A stretch of 64,000 nucleotides of DNA. Source: Bryobacter sp. (GTDB lineage Bacteria > Acidobacteriota > Terriglobia > Bryobacterales > Bryobacteraceae). Location of the stretch: the NCBI GenBank assembly GCA_022843625.1, contig JALHNH010000009.1:104030-168029 (forward strand), given 5' to 3'. Positions 61,644 through 64,000 of this stretch are shown in pieces (within the stretch, counting starts at the first letter, position 1; every line of letters starts with the position of its first letter). A model generated the notes under the pieces. The model worked only from the letters and a program-made list of their open reading frames with translations. It was not told the DNA's origin and ran no database searches. The position numbers and the translations under genes are program-made.

Positions 61644-62479
61644 TGCAGACAGCGATAGAGGCGGCATTTCAGATTGCCGCCAGTGATTTGGGTGAAGCCG
61701 AGCAGCGGCTCTTTCAGCAATTCAAAGCCGCCCTCAATCAGGGCAAATATCGAGCGGCAGAGCCCGACGCGTCCACTTCAACAGGCTGGCGCGTCAATTC
61801 CTGGGTCAAGAAGGGAATCCTGCTGGGCTTCCGGCTAGGCCAGATTGTCGACATGAGCGTCGATGTGCAGCGGCAGCCTTTCTTTGACAAGGCCACCTAT
61901 CCGGTGAAGGCTTTTACGGCGCAGAGCGGCGTGAGAATTGTTCCTGGCGGGTCCAGTATCCGCGACGGCTGTTTTGTCGGACGTGGCGTCACCTGTATGC
62001 CTCCGATGTACATCAACGCTGGAGCATACGTCGATGATGGGACGATGGTAGACAGTCACGCGCTGGTGGGTAGTTGTGCGCAGATTGGCAAGAACTGCCA
62101 TCTGTCGGCAGCGGCACAAATTGGCGGCGTCCTGGAACCTGTTGGCGCGCTGCCCGTCATTATTGAAGATGAAGTAATGGTTGGTGGCAACTGCGGTGTC
62201 TATGAAGGCACAGTGGTGAAGCGGCGGGCTGTTCTCGGTAGTGGCGTGATTCTGAACCGTTCCACGCCGGTTTACGATTTGGTGAACGAGCGGGTATTGG
62301 TGGCAACCGATGACGAGCCGCTGGTGATTCCAGCTGAAGCTGTTGTGGTGGCTGGGGCACGACAGGTATCGAAGGGCATCGGCAAGGAGTGGGGTGTCTC
62401 GCTCTATACTCCGGTTATTGTGAAGTATCGGGACCAAAAGACCGATGGCAAATTGCAGCTCGAAGATTTGTTGAGGTAA
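61643..62479 (+). CDS. dapD: Tetrahydrodipicolinate N-succinyltransferase
   Basis: The 278-residue protein transfers succinyl from succinyl-CoA to tetrahydrodipicolinate and thus marks the succinylase DAP route. The N-terminal helical region is followed by a left-handed beta helix of hexapeptide repeats (about 95-230; for example [31 protein letters not shown]). [32 protein letters not shown] contains the active-site region. It is the last gene in the DAP operon. Confidence 0.96.
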   Translation: MQTAIEAAFQIAASDLGEAEQRLFQQFKAALNQGKYRAAEPDASTSTGWRVNSWVKKGILLGFRLGQIVDMSVDVQRQPFFDKATYPVKAFTAQSGVRIVPGGSSIRDGCFVGRGVTCMPPMYINAGAYVDDGTMVDSHALVGSCAQIGKNCHLSAAAQIGGVLEPVGALPVIIEDEVMVGGNCGVYEGTVVKRRAVLGSGVILNRSTPVYDLVNERVLVATDDEPLVIPAEAVVVAGARQVSKGIGKEWGVSLYTPVIVKYRDQKTDGKLQLEDLLR

Positions 62480-62481
62480 GA

Positions 62482-63519
62482 ATGCGTTTTTCGTTGTGGA
62501 TAACTTTATGCGTCGCCGGTAGCTTGTTTGCTCAGGCGCCGGGGCGCTTTGGTGCTCAGATTCCGGTGTCGACCGAGTACCTTGGCAAGGTCGTACAAGT
62601 AACCACCGACGGGCAGAGCGGGAAGCCGCATTGGTCCGGGGATGGCAAGAGCTTGTTACTGTTATCGACTGAAAAAGGCAAGTGTCAGCAGGCGTATTGG
62701 CTGGATCCTTTGACGAAAGAAAAAAAGCTGGCGAGTTCGGGTAAGGGCAGTGTTCGCTCTGCCGCTCCGCTGGTAAAGGCCAAGAGCTGGGTTTACGATT
62801 CAACGCAGGATTCAGGAGAAGCCTGTGCCCCAACGATGCTTGGGAGTGTGCCCGCCGAGTTCAACATCTTCACCAACAACGAAAAAGGCAAGATGCAGCG
62901 CCTCTCAAGCGCAACCGGATACGACGCCGAGCTCGACGTAAGCGTCTCGGAAAAACTGATTATCTACACAAGTCAAGCCAGCGGAGATCTGGAAGTTTGG
63001 ACCATGGAATGGGACGGCATGAACAAGCGCCAGTTGACCCATTCCCCCGGCTACGATGGCGACCCGAATGTATCGAACGATGGCCGCCGGATTGTCTTCC
63101 GAAGTTCTCGGGCGCGGACAGCAGACGCGCAGAAACAGGTGAAGGATGAGCTGGCCTTTGGGCGAGCCCTGATGTCACCGAGCGAAATCTACGTAATGAA
63201 CCTGAAGGGTCTCGATGAGAAGCAGATCACAAGCTTCGGATGCAGCATTCTGCATCCGGCCTGGACACCCGACAACCGGCGGATTGTGTTTTCGTCCAAC
63301 ATGCCCAGTTGCCAGGGCAACAAGTACGAGATGTTTATGGTGAACCTCGACGGCTCGGGCCTGATTCAATTGACTACAGGAAGCAACTTTGTCGGGGAAG
63401 CGAGTTTTTCGCCGGATGGCCGCTCCATAGCCTATACCCGTGACGGCAATGTTTTCACAGCAGACTGGATGGCTCCAGCAGCACCGCCAGAGACGCTTTC
63501 GCCGCTTTCGAAGCCCTAG
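62482..63519 (+). CDS. Exported TolB-like (PD40) beta-propeller protein
   Basis: The 345-residue protein has a signal peptide (MRFSLWITLCVAGSLFAQ) followed by TolB-type blades with motifs such as GKPHWSGDGKSLLLL, DPNVSNDGRRIVFRS, HPAWTPDNRRIVFSSN and EASFSPDGRSIAYTRDG. It is probably periplasmic, with no enzymatic motif. It starts two bases after dapD, so it may be read through from the DAP operon. The ATG at 62482 is used because a longer frame from 62389 covers part of dapD. Family resemblance with the protein at 2850-4265. Confidence 0.82.
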   Translation: MRFSLWITLCVAGSLFAQAPGRFGAQIPVSTEYLGKVVQVTTDGQSGKPHWSGDGKSLLLLSTEKGKCQQAYWLDPLTKEKKLASSGKGSVRSAAPLVKAKSWVYDSTQDSGEACAPTMLGSVPAEFNIFTNNEKGKMQRLSSATGYDAELDVSVSEKLIIYTSQASGDLEVWTMEWDGMNKRQLTHSPGYDGDPNVSNDGRRIVFRSSRARTADAQKQVKDELAFGRALMSPSEIYVMNLKGLDEKQITSFGCSILHPAWTPDNRRIVFSSNMPSCQGNKYEMFMVNLDGSGLIQLTTGSNFVGEASFSPDGRSIAYTRDGNVFTADWMAPAAPPETLSPLSKP

Positions 63520-63682
63520 CGCCGCAGCCGATCCTTTTGATTTGCGGAAAGGGACGGGCTGCGCGCGGGCACACCCCGGGCTTTGGTTTGCTTTAAGTAT
63601 CTGGCAGGATGTCAAAGAGCAGGCCCGGCGTTGTTTTGGACTGTCCCGGGCGGTGGGTTGAGGGTGGTTGGCGAACGCCGGG

Positions 63683-64000
63683 TTAGGCAGCCAGAGAGAA
63701 AGAGTCGCGGGCCAATTTGGTTTCGTTCCTGATTTTTTTATCGCGGATCGACTGGAGGCGGCTGAGGGTGCGCTGGAAGAGGGTGGCGAGGCGAAGCTCG
63801 TGAGCCTCTTGCCGCGCGAAGGAAGGTTTCTCGTTTTCGAGTTTCTCAAAGGCTTTGAGGGTGACGTTGGGAGCGGTTTCAGGACCGTTTGATGCGGCCA
63901 GAGTGGCATCGATGGCCTTGTCAATGCGCAGTTGGATGAGTTCGGCGATTCGGTGACGACGCCAGGCGACAGAGATGAGTTGCTGGAGCAGTTCGAGCTC
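63683..64000 (-). CDS. Hypothetical protein, C-terminal part (runs off the window)
   Basis: A minus-strand frame of 105 residues open to the window edge ends at the stop 63683-63685. The visible sequence starts ELELLQQLISVAWRRHRI and continues through helical, basic text ending ARDSFSLAA. This resembles the C-terminus of a hypothetical family abundant in Solibacter and relatives, whose N-terminal part usually carries an 'ANAQHSTGPRT' motif; that part is outside the window. Function unknown. The 163-bp gap before it holds a weak CCGGGC/GCCCGG stem but nothing else. Confidence 0.65.
   Translation of the reverse strand, partial: ELELLQQLISVAWRRHRIAELIQLRIDKAIDATLAASNGPETAPNVTLKAFEKLENEKPSFARQEAHELRLATLFQRTLSRLQSIRDKKIRNETKLARDSFSLAA

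Noticed and set aside
63520..63682. Possible terminator in the gap before the partial gene
   Set aside because: The CCGGGC/GCCCGG stem is followed by only a weak T-run, not convincing enough to list.
63175..63924. A 249-codon minus-strand frame at the right end
   Set aside because: It is rich in Ser, Pro, Arg and Lys and lies antisense to the TolB-like gene; another frame (63683-64000) gives the better real protein.

Overview
The window reads as a compact, moderately GC-rich chromosome segment from an Acidobacteriota bacterium, most likely of the Solibacter/Bryobacter group. The evidence is a secreted protein ending in the Solibacter C-terminal domain (TIGR03437-like), a CadC-like OmpR-type winged-helix/TPR regulator, several Tat-leader Gfo/Idh/MocA, TIM-barrel isomerase and DUF1080 (3-keto-disaccharide hydrolase-like) proteins, and, at the right edge, part of a hypothetical family common in that group. 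The taxonomy is an inference from gene content. No insertion sequence, prophage, CRISPR array or rRNA was seen, and no gene-free stretch exceeds 300 bp (the largest are 26679-26853, 14090-14253 and 63520-63682).

Layout. 17-2853: trmFO, xerC and a small cation transporter. 2850-10744: secreted hydrolases and beta-propellers, a tRNA-Leu(CAA) followed by a 51-codon gene, dgt, and a membrane-anchored TPR protein. 10889-12407: a tightly coupled FecR / helical / 11-cysteine three-gene operon, convergent with a CadC-like regulator. 14254-24112: a metabolic and exported-enzyme region (VOC protein, sugar isomerase, two Gfo/Idh/MocA proteins, GDPD, creatininase-like protein, globin, POTRA-HEAT protein, MFS, cupin, lipoprotein). 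24125-27495: tig, metK (with a clear terminator and an unexplained leader) and a DedA protein. 27574-33861: LysM, SirB1-like, VCBS-like, cupin, DUF1080, YdcF, TrmH-family methylase, rarA, an apparently exported RidA, and PilZ.

33929-39577 (minus) is a six-gene run: nagA-like, RMD1/DUF155-like, FGGY kinase, kdsC-like, ACT-DUF5612-like and a DnaJ-WG fusion. 40903-51341 (minus) is a nine-gene overlapping run: methyltransferase, GT2, two paralogous polytopic membrane proteins, a GlpD-like oxidoreductase, YihY, a hidden 56-residue basic protein, uvrB and a DUF2520-like protein. 51769-56664 encodes a 1631-residue secreted metzincin-like protease with seven Cys-pair repeats. 56694-62479 is a lysine/diaminopimelate operon (dapE-like, asd, lysC, dapB, dapA, dapD), followed by a second TolB-like protein.

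The DAP operon supplies most of the succinylase route from aspartate to L,L-DAP; dapC and dapF are not in the window. The exported oxidoreductase, isomerase and DUF1080 genes fit extracytoplasmic sugar processing. The GT2, methyltransferase and PTPS-related genes fit lipid-linked glycosylation. Convergent genes often overlap at their stop codons, and only two intrinsic terminators are obvious.
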